Shown one piece after another: positions 10,123 to 19,468 of a DNA stretch of 64,000 bases; within the stretch, counting starts at the first letter, position 1; each line of letters opens with the position of its first letter. Both the position numbers and the translations under genes were made by a program. Origin of the DNA: a virus; IMG/VR virus record IMGVR_UViG_3300027140_000003, positions 1 through 64,000 of that record. The stretch is one strand, 5' to 3'. Under the pieces are notes generated by a model. That model ran no database searches. It saw only the letters and a list, made by a program, of their open reading frames with translations, and was not told the DNA's origin.

Positions 10123-11730
10123 CTAAGTGTTAAAGTTGGTCGGGTCATTAACATATGATCCATCGTCGTTTAAGAACCAACCAGCGTCTGCATATGGGTT
10201 CAGTAACACGAAACCTGTGTCGACTGGAGTCGCTAAATCGTCTCCAATTCCCGTTCTATCAATATATTTATCCATCGAAAATACATTACTATCGGGTGTA
10301 GTAATATAATCTTCAAGTCCTTTGGTTACACCTTTAGCCGTAATGTAATCAATATTGACTGTAACTTCGTCTTGAGCTGTTACAGAAAGATTTTTAATCA
10401 TCGCCTCAAGACTTAATGCAACATCAAATTCATTCTTAATTTCATATTCACCAAATACAGCCATACCAGCTGGGTGTAATAATGTTTTAACAATAGATTT
10501 GTAAGAATCTAAACTCTCATCAATTTTTAAAACATAAGAAAACGCTTGATAGTATCTACTGTCTTGAATAAAGATAGCATCGTTTAAGAAGCTATCATTT
10601 GTAACATAATATCCTGGATACTTGGCGAGTGCTCCAAGATTAATCTTAATAACTGCTGGATCATATGGGCTAGAGAGTTCATTGACTCCACCAGAAGATC
10701 CGAATTCACGAATAATTTCACCAGCATAGCTGCCATCCATAGCATCAGTTACGGCATAGTCCGATTTATTAATTGTACCTGTTTCTACAAAACCATCAGT
10801 TGCTTCAGCAACGCTAATATTTCCACCAATAATCTGTAGTGAACTTCCGCCAGTTCCAGTTGCCGATTGTCCCAAGTCTGCATAAATCGTTGATGCAAAA
10901 TCCGTAGAATAACCAGTACCAAACTTAATAAACTCTGCGTCTAAGATACCACCTTCTGTATTGGTTCTTGTAATCTTCATAATAGAACCAGTACCCTTAC
11001 CATTTCTAATGGCGTAAAGCTGTCCAACTTTAAACCCAGTTCCTGGAGTCAATACTTTTAGCGTTGATGTTGTAGCTAGAATGTCTGCTGTGAAATAGAT
11101 GTCCGCAGTTTTATAGCGAAGTCTATCACCAACACCGATATTACCGAAAAATCTGCGATCTACATAAAATTCATAGATGTCTTCTGCAATCTCAACAACA
11201 CGCTCAACTTCAATTTCAATATACTGTCTTCTATCAATCTGAACACGAATAATTTTAGTTGGAGTAATAACATCAACAAGTTTACCAACAATTTGGTCTG
11301 GATGGCCAGATGTAACTTTTGCAATAATAGAAACGTCTTGGTTCCACTTACCATCGGATACACGAAAAACTTGTTTAGATGGATAATCAATAGAAACTTC
11401 TTTATTGAATAAAAGTCTAAACAATAATTTATATGACGACTCAGATCCTTTTGCCAAATATTGGTCTTTGATTCTCTGTAAAAGAAATCTAGGATCTGCA
11501 TTAATTTGAGTTGGCAAATTAATACCAACTTCATTCCTAAAGTGTTGTATAAAAGAATCTAAAGTTGTATCTAGATCTCTTAAATCTCTAAGATCTGGAG
11601 AAGTAGTTTCCAAATATTCATAATACGCTTTTAAGAAAGCAACGAAAGTTTGATGATCTTCACGAACAAACTCAGGGAGTTGTCCTTCTACTAATGAAGA
11701 TATCTTGCTTCTTCTTAATGGAGCTGTCAT
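10123..11730 (-). CDS. Baseplate wedge-associated protein in the gp7 position
   Basis: A 535-residue protein. The N-terminus (LPEFVREDHQTFVAFLKAYY) is highly recognisable as a conserved T4-like baseplate family of marine phages. It sits between gp6 and gp8-like genes where T4 has gp7, but it is about half the size of T4 gp7. Function as gp7 equivalent is inferred from order. It is separated from gp6 by 2 bases. Confidence 0.6.
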   Translation of the reverse strand: MTAPLRRSKISSLVEGQLPEFVREDHQTFVAFLKAYYEYLETTSPDLRDLRDLDTTLDSFIQHFRNEVGINLPTQINADPRFLLQRIKDQYLAKGSESSYKLLFRLLFNKEVSIDYPSKQVFRVSDGKWNQDVSIIAKVTSGHPDQIVGKLVDVITPTKIIRVQIDRRQYIEIEVERVVEIAEDIYEFYVDRRFFGNIGVGDRLRYKTADIYFTADILATTSTLKVLTPGTGFKVGQLYAIRNGKGTGSIMKITRTNTEGGILDAEFIKFGTGYSTDFASTIYADLGQSATGTGGSSLQIIGGNISVAEATDGFVETGTINKSDYAVTDAMDGSYAGEIIREFGSSGGVNELSSPYDPAVIKINLGALAKYPGYYVTNDSFLNDAIFIQDSRYYQAFSYVLKIDESLDSYKSIVKTLLHPAGMAVFGEYEIKNEFDVALSLEAMIKNLSVTAQDEVTVNIDYITAKGVTKGLEDYITTPDSNVFSMDKYIDRTGIGDDLATPVDTGFVLLNPYADAGWFLNDDGSYVNDPTNFNT

Positions 11731-11732
11731 TT

Positions 11733-13583
11733 TTAGCCTACTCTATCGCCTGTTACTGTTGCGTTGGAAGCACTGAATGTATAATTGTATCCAGCACGTA
11801 AGTCACCAACTGCAGTTTGATCTGGGATAGCAGTAACATATAAATGGTCTCTTGCTATTTTGGCGATTTGAGTTAGCGCAGAAACTACGTCATTGGATTT
11901 TGGTTTTATTGTAATTTCCCAATCGATATCTGCCAATGCAGTAATGTGTAAATTGCGAATATCTATAATACCTCTAGCATGATCGATTGTTCCAATCTGT
12001 TCGTCAATAATAAATTTCTGAGCATTGGAACCATATTTAAATAAGCGAACATTGGTACCATTATCATCAAGGTAATGAATCTCATCACTACCATCAATAT
12101 AAAATCCTGTAGTTCCTATTGATCCACCTGCAAATTCTGAATAGTAAATTGGGTTGATAATGTTTAAAAGATATTGCGCAGAAACATTATAACGTGGAGC
12201 AATATTTCTTCTTAACAATACAGTCATAGTATTGTTGCTAATAGATTTTTCTGAAGCATCGATGGCAGCAGACAATTTGGAGAAACGGAACACGCCATCA
12301 AAAGTTTGCAATTCATTATCATCATAATCAAAAATAGTATTTGTTACAATCGTTTCAATTTCTGGACCAGTTCTTGTTGTTTCTCTTGGGTTATAGTTAA
12401 CACTAACATTGAGAGAAATATTCAAATATTCTGGATCAACAACTTCAGGAATAACAGAAACTACGTTTTTACTTTGTAAAATTGTATTAACGAGTTCTGA
12501 CTTCTGCAGTTGCGTTAGTTTAGAAGAATCAATTGGTTTAACACAAACGAAAATTTTACCATAAACAGGTGGGTTGTTATCTTCACCACCCCAAACAGAA
12601 ACTGCTTTCGCTGTTGGGAATGCTGAATAAATTAATGCTTTATAGTCATCTGGTGTTACGCAACGATTTTGCGCTGCATATGTTCTTGGTGCATTAAAAC
12701 GAATTCTTTCAATATCTTCTGCGACTGATCCGCCAGAAGCTGGTGCTAAACATGTAACTAAATTAGAAGCATTACTAATTAGGGTTTGGCCAGTATATTG
12801 AAATAATCGTGCGCCATTCGGTGCGTCCAATGATGATGCCATATATTCAACGTGGATAATATTACCAGGAGATAACTCTCTACCAATAACACCATCGCCG
12901 AAATATAATTCATACAAACCATCATCAACTTCTTTTATAAAATATACTCTACTAGTTGCGTCGGCTGTAGTTATAGTTGATGCGTTTGTAAATGCTTCAT
13001 ATAAATCAGAATTCGCTGATTCTTGAACTTTTACCTTTAGTGTTGATATATCAATATTTGCATTTGGAATAGTATACTTACTTCCTTCAGAATATTCCCA
13101 TCTAAAAGTTAGTGGGGTTCCTTCAACAATTTTAATATTATCGAAAGTATATGATGTTCCTGAACCAGTAATTGTATAAGATGCCGTATTATAAAACGAA
13201 TATTGAATACCGTCAACAGTAGTTACAAATGTGCTATATGCAGGGAGAGTTAAAGAACTTGGACCAGTAATTCCACTATCAACTGTTAAACGAACAGTAG
13301 CAGTAGAACATGTGCAAGAACGAGGAACATATCCTAACATCTTCGCCAAAGAAACAACACTATTTCTTTTACTGGCTGAATCTAAAAACATTTCGTTAAT
13401 AGTCAAGTTGTTATACAGTGCATTATAATGAGTATTATATGCCAAAACGTCTAAAAGAATAGAAAGACCAGCACCTTCAAAATCATAGTCTTGGAATTGT
13501 TGCTGTCCTTTTAGGAAGTTCTTTAGATTTAGCTTAATTGCATCAAAATCCAAATCTGTTACGTTTATCTTTTTATTTGCCAT
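11733..13583 (-). CDS. 6: Baseplate wedge subunit gp6
   Basis: A 616-residue protein. The N-terminus (FDAIKLNLKNFLKGQQQFQD, then FEGAGLSILLDVLAYNTHYN) is the hallmark of the gp6/gpJ-like wedge family that forms the inner baseplate ring with gp25 and gp53. Length is close to T4 gp6 (660 residues). It shares its start region with the stop of gp25, consistent with co-translation of the two wedge subunits. Confidence 0.85.
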   Translation of the reverse strand: MANKKINVTDLDFDAIKLNLKNFLKGQQQFQDYDFEGAGLSILLDVLAYNTHYNALYNNLTINEMFLDSASKRNSVVSLAKMLGYVPRSCTCSTATVRLTVDSGITGPSSLTLPAYSTFVTTVDGIQYSFYNTASYTITGSGTSYTFDNIKIVEGTPLTFRWEYSEGSKYTIPNANIDISTLKVKVQESANSDLYEAFTNASTITTADATSRVYFIKEVDDGLYELYFGDGVIGRELSPGNIIHVEYMASSLDAPNGARLFQYTGQTLISNASNLVTCLAPASGGSVAEDIERIRFNAPRTYAAQNRCVTPDDYKALIYSAFPTAKAVSVWGGEDNNPPVYGKIFVCVKPIDSSKLTQLQKSELVNTILQSKNVVSVIPEVVDPEYLNISLNVSVNYNPRETTRTGPEIETIVTNTIFDYDDNELQTFDGVFRFSKLSAAIDASEKSISNNTMTVLLRRNIAPRYNVSAQYLLNIINPIYYSEFAGGSIGTTGFYIDGSDEIHYLDDNGTNVRLFKYGSNAQKFIIDEQIGTIDHARGIIDIRNLHITALADIDWEITIKPKSNDVVSALTQIAKIARDHLYVTAIPDQTAVGDLRAGYNYTFSASNATVTGDRVG

Positions 13584-13975
13584 TATCGGGTTCTCTCTAA
13601 TACAAGATCTAAACTTAAAGGTCTTTCTGTATTTCTTATTTTAAATTCTATGGTAACTCTGATAGCATTGCTATCTATCGCTACATTAACGTCCACGTTT
13701 AATAACTCAACACGAGGTTCAAAGTTATTTACAGTATCTACGATTGCACGTTTCATAACAACAGCCAACATTGGTGTGGCTGGCTCGAACAACAAACGCT
13801 TGATTGGAGAACCTATTTCGCTATGAAAAGGTCTTTCGAAGTTTGATGTTAAAATTAGGTTTTTTAGACTGGTTTTTACCGCATTTTCATCGTATCTAAG
13901 AACGATGTCTTTCGTCACTGGATGAGCAGTGAAATTTAAGTCTAAATCCGAAAAGTTTCTTGTATTGCGTGCCAT
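13583..13975 (-). CDS. 25: Baseplate wedge subunit gp25
   Basis: A 130-residue protein of the GPW/gp25 family. It contains the conserved block around KNLILTSNFERPFHSEIG, then a segment with conserved Phe/Glu-Pro motifs. T4 gp25 is 132 residues. It forms part of the core wedge complex that triggers sheath contraction. A CTAAATA late box sits with exactly five bases before the ATG, which predicts a leaderless late transcript. Confidence 0.88.
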   Translation of the reverse strand: MARNTRNFSDLDLNFTAHPVTKDIVLRYDENAVKTSLKNLILTSNFERPFHSEIGSPIKRLLFEPATPMLAVVMKRAIVDTVNNFEPRVELLNVDVNVAIDSNAIRVTIEFKIRNTERPLSLDLVLERTR

Positions 13976-13987
13976 CTAATTATTTAG
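13976..13987 (-). promoter_or_regulatory. Late promoter CTAAATA placing gp25 AUG at +1
   Basis: CTAAATA at 13987-13981, then ATTAG, then the gp25 ATG at 13975. With T4 late geometry (last A at -6) the transcript would begin at the AUG. No Shine-Dalgarno sequence is seen between box and ATG. Confidence 0.6.
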
Positions 13988-13989
13988 TC

Positions 13990-14292
13990 CTATTCTATGA
14001 AAGAATTTGAAGATCCTTGACCAATTGTATCACCACAAGCTATTGGGTCAGAGACTCTTGCTGCTTTATACCCTTCAATATATGTTTTGTTGGCTCCAGA
14101 AGTTGGGTATCTTTGATCTGAATTGTGAGTCTGATTACCACATGTATGAGCTGCCCATTTACAATTCGCACTAACAACACCAGCAAATTTTCCGTTAAAA
14201 TAAGTTTTCGCCACTGGTGTGGTTATCATAACAGTTGGAGGAAAACACCCATGCCCTGTAGTTTTATCGTCAAGTCTAGTTACTGCTGGCAT
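13990..14292 (-). CDS. PAAR-type spike-tip protein
   Basis: A 100-residue protein that begins MPAVTRLDDKTTGHGCFPP, the classic PAAR start, and contains His and Cys residues suited to bind the tip metal. PAAR proteins sharpen the tip of T4 gp5-type spikes. Its place between gp25 and the hub-spike gene supports this role. The start overlaps the upstream gene by 17 bases. Confidence 0.8.
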   Translation of the reverse strand: MPAVTRLDDKTTGHGCFPPTVMITTPVAKTYFNGKFAGVVSANCKWAAHTCGNQTHNSDQRYPTSGANKTYIEGYKAARVSDPIACGDTIGQGSSNSFIE

Positions 14293-14791
14293 ATGACACC
14301 AATTCCTTTAAAGCCAACATACCTGGAGTCCAGTTCCTATCCTGACAAAGAACAGTATATGTTTGGCTAGCAATTACTGTATTTGGCATCAGTGGATTAT
14401 ACGCTTGAGCCAAATAACTAAAAGTTCTACTACGAGTCATATCTGGATCAAATCCTATAACTTCGTGAACATTGGATCGATTAACTGCATCCCAAACACT
14501 TGCATTTGAACCTAATGTTGTAATTGTTGTTATATTTCCTTTACTGTCTCGAGTCGTCAAACCATCATTAAATATACCTCTATAAAAACCAGACAAAGTT
14601 GCTCCAGAAACAATAACACTACTTGGATTAGTTTCTTGTGGAATAATTCTCACTGAGTAATAAGTCCTACCACCAGAAGTTGGAGGTGTTGCAGTTGGAT
14701 CTCCCTCTTCCTCTGTATAATATTCTATTGTGTGGCTAAACGAAGCCATCTCGGCATAAGTGCCCAATAAAGTATTAACAGGTTCCCACAT
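14276..14791 (-). CDS. Hypothetical tail protein between PAAR and spike genes
   Basis: A 171-residue protein with no recognised motif or transmembrane segment. It is beta-rich by composition and has a Thr/Gly/Pro loop near residue 35. Its stop overlaps the PAAR gene and its start abuts the hub-spike stop, so it is co-expressed with spike-tip components. A role in spike or hub assembly is inferred from position only. Confidence 0.6.
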   Translation of the reverse strand: MWEPVNTLLGTYAEMASFSHTIEYYTEEEGDPTATPPTSGGRTYYSVRIIPQETNPSSVIVSGATLSGFYRGIFNDGLTTRDSKGNITTITTLGSNASVWDAVNRSNVHEVIGFDPDMTRSRTFSYLAQAYNPLMPNTVIASQTYTVLCQDRNWTPGMLALKELVSYASSN

Positions 14792-17700
14792 TATGCTGTT
14801 CCAAACAAGAATAATCCTCGACTTCCAGCTTGCACTTGTCCTTGCGCATTTACAGAAACATCATCAATCATTGTAAACGCTTGTCTTCTTGATGCTGCAG
14901 AATCATAAGATATATGAATCCAATTCATCCAACCAGTACCTTGATTATGTTTAGATCCAGGTCTTCTATATTCAAGAATTAATTGGTCATATGGTAACAG
15001 TTTTTCTAACTGAAGTGAGAAGTCCCACATGGCTTTAAAGTCTCTTTTGGGGTTATATCTAATGTCAATAGCTTGACCACGTTCATGTTGCGATCTTCCA
15101 GCTCCATTTCTTAGACCAGAGTTAATGCACCAAGCACCCTTCGGAGATTGTGGAGCAAATTTTCCGCTAGTTGGTCCAAGCAACTCATATAGTGGTTCAC
15201 AAATATTCGTTGCAAGTGCTGCTAGGTTTGCAACAATGTCTTGTTTGGTTAACACCTTACCGCCAATAGCAACATCTCGTATTTCAACATCAGATTGAAC
15301 CAGTTGAGCGATAGTAAAATGTTTTGACAACTTGAACGAAGCACCATACTGCGTCGTGTTGTAAATCGGTGCAGTATCAACAGGTTTCTTGGCAGGTGCT
15401 GGCGATGGAGTAATTGTAGGTGGCACTTCTTGAGCCTCAGGTATTTTAATGTTTTCTGGTTCTTTAAACTCGGGTGTGTTGTATACTTTTTCTTTTTCTT
15501 GAGCACCAGCTGGAGTTTCCCATTCGTCTGGTGTTTCAAACTTAGCTATATCATCAAAAGATCTTTCTGGTGGTGATAAATTCTCAAACTCAGAAACTGT
15601 TGAGTTGAGTAGTTCTGGTGCTGTTAATTCTATTGCATCAACTTCGTCAACTTCTGCTGATGCTGCACCATTACCGAACTGACCCTCAGAATAATCAGCG
15701 TGTAATGTTCCGCCAGCTTTGATGTTCATTTCATCAGTAGAAGTGATATAAACTTCTTGAGCGAGATTATGAATTGCCATATCAGATTTAACCTCAACAT
15801 TGGAAGATGCATATGTCTGATGCTTTTCTTGTGCATAATTTGTAATGTTAGTTGCCATGACATTATAATCTCCCTCAACTTTTAAGTTGAAGTCTTTTCC
15901 AACAGTCATATCTAAATCGCCAGCTACGCCAACTTCAGCGTCGCCCTTTAACATAATATTACTTCTACCTTCTACTTCAATATTAGCATTACCTTGAACT
16001 AAAACACGCATATTTCCAGCAACAGTTACGTTACCAGAACCTTTAATGTAAAGATTATTGTTGCGTAATATAATTTGATAGTTATCACCAACAACGAAGT
16101 TTAGTTGTGAACCATTAGGATCCATCTCAAGATAAGTTCCCTTTCGATGATATAAATGAATACGTTCTCCAGCAGGAGAATCGTCAAACTCCATTAAATG
16201 CCCAGATTCAGATTCAAATACCTTATTGAATGGATAAACAGTGTTGTATGCAGAAACAGGTTGTGACCATTTAAATCCATTTGCAGTTGGAACAGATTTC
16301 TCACGCATCAAATCTTTAAATTGAAAACACGTTCCTTGGATAATACCACGAGCAAGTCTGTTTGTATCAGACTCATTCATATGGTCACGCAATGGATATT
16401 TACCAGATGGATCTGTGAATCCATATTGTGTAGCATTACCAGATCGATCTTCTTTATACGCTTCTTTCTTCTCTGGCGGAGCTGCGTCAATAGTTTTCTG
16501 ATCTACGTTTGGTTCAATTGCAGTTGCATCTTTATTGGTTGGTTCAATGCTAGTTGTTCCACCTAAAAAGTATTCATAAAATTGTTTTTTAACTAAAGCG
16601 ATGTCTGGGCTATTTCTACCCACAGAAGTTTTCGCTGCTTCAAAGAAACCTTCTTGATATTGAAGTTTTAATGAATCTTTAACTTTAACTTTTAAATATA
16701 AAGCTGCAACTAAAGCAGAAACTTCTAAGTCATCATTCAGAGAATCTGGATTATTGACGATATCAACATTTAACCCTTCTTTTAATGCTAATTTCTGAAA
16801 ACGCTCGTAGTTCTCTCGACCAGTTAATTGGATTAGACCACGACCATAATATTTTCCTGCATCATCGGCAGTTTTATTTCCTAAGAAATTTTTACCACGG
16901 AAGGTTGGACCATAGAAGAATGAGAAAAATTCTTCACGTCGCATTCCCTTCTTAACTGCATAAGAATATTGTTCAACAATTTCTGGTGTTGCGCCAGAGA
17001 ATATTTGTTTAAGTCTTGTTGGGTTATAATTATAATCTTCTCTTTGTGGAACCCACTTCGACTCACCACCACAAATACCAAGTAAAGCAGCCTTTGCGTA
17101 TTTTGTAGTTAACCCAACTTTATCACAAGCTGCAATAAGTGCTTTGATACCATCAGTTGCTTTATTACCTGCTCCAGATTTTGGTGGTGGTGTTGTAGGA
17201 ATACTCGAATTAACATCAGTTGATGCTGGAGCTGCAGCTGGTTTGGGTGCTGGCGCAGGTGCAGGAACTGGAGCAGAATTATTTGCTGCGGGAGTTCCTG
17301 TTTTAATTTGATTACCTGAACCATCTACTACTGGATTACCTGAACCATCAACCAATCCACCACCCTCTGTTGGCAGAATAGAATCGTTAGAATCGTCAGC
17401 TGCTCGTGAGCCAGATTTAGTTTGTGGTATTCCACCAACAGTACCCAGCATAATCGGTTGTTGCTGATCCTCATCACGGAACAAAATAACAACCCAAGTT
17501 CCAGGAACTGGACCAGTTGGCGAGTATCCCAAACCACTAATCGCAGCAGAAGTGACTGGTTGCATTGGATATGCCCATGGCAAATCTTCAGTTGGTAATA
17601 AAGTTTTATCGTCTGTATGAATACCTACTACACGAACTTGACAACGACCAAGTTTTAGTGGATCTAATCTGTTCTCAACTACACCAGTATATAACTGCAT
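14791..17700 (-). CDS. 5: Baseplate hub/spike gp5-like protein with GH19-like and M15 peptidase domains
   Basis: A 969-residue protein. Residues 1-95 form a gp5-like OB domain (TGVVENRLDPLKLGRCQVRV). Residues about 105-180 are a Pro/Ala linker. Residues about 185-380 resemble GH19 chitinase/lysozyme, with candidate catalytic Glu213 in GGES and YGRGLIQLTGRENY. Residues about 490-680 are repetitive beta-helix spike sequence. After an acidic Pro-rich linker, residues about 785-935 form an M15 D,D-carboxypeptidase-like domain with zinc ligands His872, Asp879 and His929. T4 gp5 has only one lysozyme domain. It probably cuts both glycan and peptide bonds of peptidoglycan during tail-tube penetration. 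Confidence 0.85.
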   Translation of the reverse strand: MQLYTGVVENRLDPLKLGRCQVRVVGIHTDDKTLLPTEDLPWAYPMQPVTSAAISGLGYSPTGPVPGTWVVILFRDEDQQQPIMLGTVGGIPQTKSGSRAADDSNDSILPTEGGGLVDGSGNPVVDGSGNQIKTGTPAANNSAPVPAPAPAPKPAAAPASTDVNSSIPTTPPPKSGAGNKATDGIKALIAACDKVGLTTKYAKAALLGICGGESKWVPQREDYNYNPTRLKQIFSGATPEIVEQYSYAVKKGMRREEFFSFFYGPTFRGKNFLGNKTADDAGKYYGRGLIQLTGRENYERFQKLALKEGLNVDIVNNPDSLNDDLEVSALVAALYLKVKVKDSLKLQYQEGFFEAAKTSVGRNSPDIALVKKQFYEYFLGGTTSIEPTNKDATAIEPNVDQKTIDAAPPEKKEAYKEDRSGNATQYGFTDPSGKYPLRDHMNESDTNRLARGIIQGTCFQFKDLMREKSVPTANGFKWSQPVSAYNTVYPFNKVFESESGHLMEFDDSPAGERIHLYHRKGTYLEMDPNGSQLNFVVGDNYQIILRNNNLYIKGSGNVTVAGNMRVLVQGNANIEVEGRSNIMLKGDAEVGVAGDLDMTVGKDFNLKVEGDYNVMATNITNYAQEKHQTYASSNVEVKSDMAIHNLAQEVYITSTDEMNIKAGGTLHADYSEGQFGNGAASAEVDEVDAIELTAPELLNSTVSEFENLSPPERSFDDIAKFETPDEWETPAGAQEKEKVYNTPEFKEPENIKIPEAQEVPPTITPSPAPAKKPVDTAPIYNTTQYGASFKLSKHFTIAQLVQSDVEIRDVAIGGKVLTKQDIVANLAALATNICEPLYELLGPTSGKFAPQSPKGAWCINSGLRNGAGRSQHERGQAIDIRYNPKRDFKAMWDFSLQLEKLLPYDQLILEYRRPGSKHNQGTGWMNWIHISYDSAASRRQAFTMIDDVSVNAQGQVQAGSRGLFLFGTA

Positions 17701-18977
17701 TATTTCGCCCCATCAAGATTAATTAATAAAGAGTCTTTTATCAACTCTAAAGTGCTTTCATGTTTTTCTTTTGTAATAAAATGATTTATTGCTGATATAA
17801 TATAATTTCCAGAAAACATATTATCAGTTGTGTTTTTATCATTCTTATTAAGAGGTTCTACTTTATTAAGTTTAACATAAACTTTTTTACCAACTGTATA
17901 ATCACAACGACCTGGAACTACGATTTGTATTTTAGTAGACTCTGCTTGTTTTAGTAGAGATATTCTTTCTTGAACAATTTTTGTATTTGTGACATCGCCA
18001 AAGTTTGAAAAGTTGTTGTAATATTTGGGTTTGAACATAACAGTCGAACTATAACGATAGATCACTTTCTTAGAAGCAGGAGGAAATGGATTTAAACGAT
18101 TCTGCTTTTTAGCGTTCTTTAACATATCGAAGTTATTACTTGATATTTTCTTAGATGCGATATCATGTGTATACATCCTAGAACCATAGACACCAGAAGT
18201 AATCCTATCAATATAATCTATTCCTGTAGGAATTTTAATACCTATAATTCTTTTATAATCTTCTTCTAAATTTTTAACGCTACCACTAAGTGCACGATCG
18301 TCACGAACGTAATTATCAAATTTAAATTCTGCAATAATAGGTTGTTTATAAAGAAATTCTAAAGATACGAAATTATATCCGTCTCTATTTTCAAAAAACA
18401 CATAACTTGGAGAATAGTTTTTATTGCTTGCGTGCTCCGTCAAATATATTAAGTTTTTAATAGGCGACCAAAAATTTGAAGTATACTTTGTTTCATTAGA
18501 AGTTTCTTCAACAACATTTTTTCTTTTTGATTGTATACCATTAATTTTATCTGTTAATAGTGTGTTTGCAATATCTGATATTTTTCCAGTAAAAGTTTTA
18601 CTAATACTTTTATTCAAATCAATTAATGCATCTTGGGAGGTGAAATGCAACTGATAAACCATCTGTTTATCTTTAAGCATCTCTCGGTCTGTCATCTTAT
18701 AGATGTAAAACTTTCCAGAGATATTTCCTGTTTTTAATGTTGGTGTTTTAATATCAAGTTCAACATATTCTTCACCAACAAACGGAAATAGGTTGATTAG
18801 ATCTAGAGAATCTTTGACGATTAATGTACCCGTAATAAACGGAGATAACAGATCTTCAAAAATTTGAATACCTGCAACTTGATTGGCGATATCCTGATAA
18901 AATCCGCTTTGAGATATTACCCTGATTCTACCTACTGATACATCACCAGCAAATTTTAATGTTTGTTTCGCTTGCAT
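17700..18977 (-). CDS. 27: Baseplate hub subunit gp27-like
   Basis: A 425-residue protein starting MQAKQTLKFAGDVSVGRIRV and containing GVQIFEDLL-like sequence typical of gp27 hub proteins, which form the trimeric ring beneath the tail tube and hold gp5. It is adjacent to the gp5-like gene on one side and gp53 on the other. T4 gp27 is 391 residues. Assignment rests on sequence pattern plus gene order. One-base overlaps with both neighbours suggest translational coupling. Confidence 0.75.
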   Translation of the reverse strand: MQAKQTLKFAGDVSVGRIRVISQSGFYQDIANQVAGIQIFEDLLSPFITGTLIVKDSLDLINLFPFVGEEYVELDIKTPTLKTGNISGKFYIYKMTDREMLKDKQMVYQLHFTSQDALIDLNKSISKTFTGKISDIANTLLTDKINGIQSKRKNVVEETSNETKYTSNFWSPIKNLIYLTEHASNKNYSPSYVFFENRDGYNFVSLEFLYKQPIIAEFKFDNYVRDDRALSGSVKNLEEDYKRIIGIKIPTGIDYIDRITSGVYGSRMYTHDIASKKISSNNFDMLKNAKKQNRLNPFPPASKKVIYRYSSTVMFKPKYYNNFSNFGDVTNTKIVQERISLLKQAESTKIQIVVPGRCDYTVGKKVYVKLNKVEPLNKNDKNTTDNMFSGNYIISAINHFITKEKHESTLELIKDSLLINLDGAK

Positions 18978-19468
18978 TATAATAATTCATCGTAATTAAG
19001 TAATATTGTATTTAATATTTGAGGAGAAACTATTTTAATTCTTCTCTTTTTCTCATTTACATCTTCTTCGTATTGACGATTAGAAACAGAAGCAGCACCT
19101 GGATATGAAGAATGAACAATGTTACCTTTATCATCTTCATAGTGATGCGGTTCATCTGCTTCACTGCCATATTTGTCCTCGATGTAAGATGACAATCTTG
19201 GATAATCCATTACCCAATCAGATCTATAATCAAATCTTTCGTTGGCCAGCATAACTACCCAATGATATTGAGCATCGCCGTAAATTTTCTCTGCTACGAT
19301 TTCTGGAGTTTCACCATCTATAACATCATATTCATCATATACAGTTATGTTTGCTAGAACATCTCTACGGAAACGAATATTTCTTGTTATATCAGTAACA
19401 ACAAATGCTCTGCGTTTACCTTTTATTTCGAAGTCGTATAAAAATTTTGGAAAATCTTCGAAGTACAT
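18977..19468 (-). CDS. 53: Baseplate wedge subunit gp53
   Basis: A 163-residue protein of the gp53 wedge family. The block GETPEIVAEKIYGDAQYHWV followed by MLANERFD is its conserved LysM-like core. gp53 completes the wedge-hub joint in T4. It overlaps the neighbouring genes by one base each. Confidence 0.88.
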   Translation of the reverse strand: MYFEDFPKFLYDFEIKGKRRAFVVTDITRNIRFRRDVLANITVYDEYDVIDGETPEIVAEKIYGDAQYHWVVMLANERFDYRSDWVMDYPRLSSYIEDKYGSEADEPHHYEDDKGNIVHSSYPGAASVSNRQYEEDVNEKKRRIKIVSPQILNTILLNYDELL

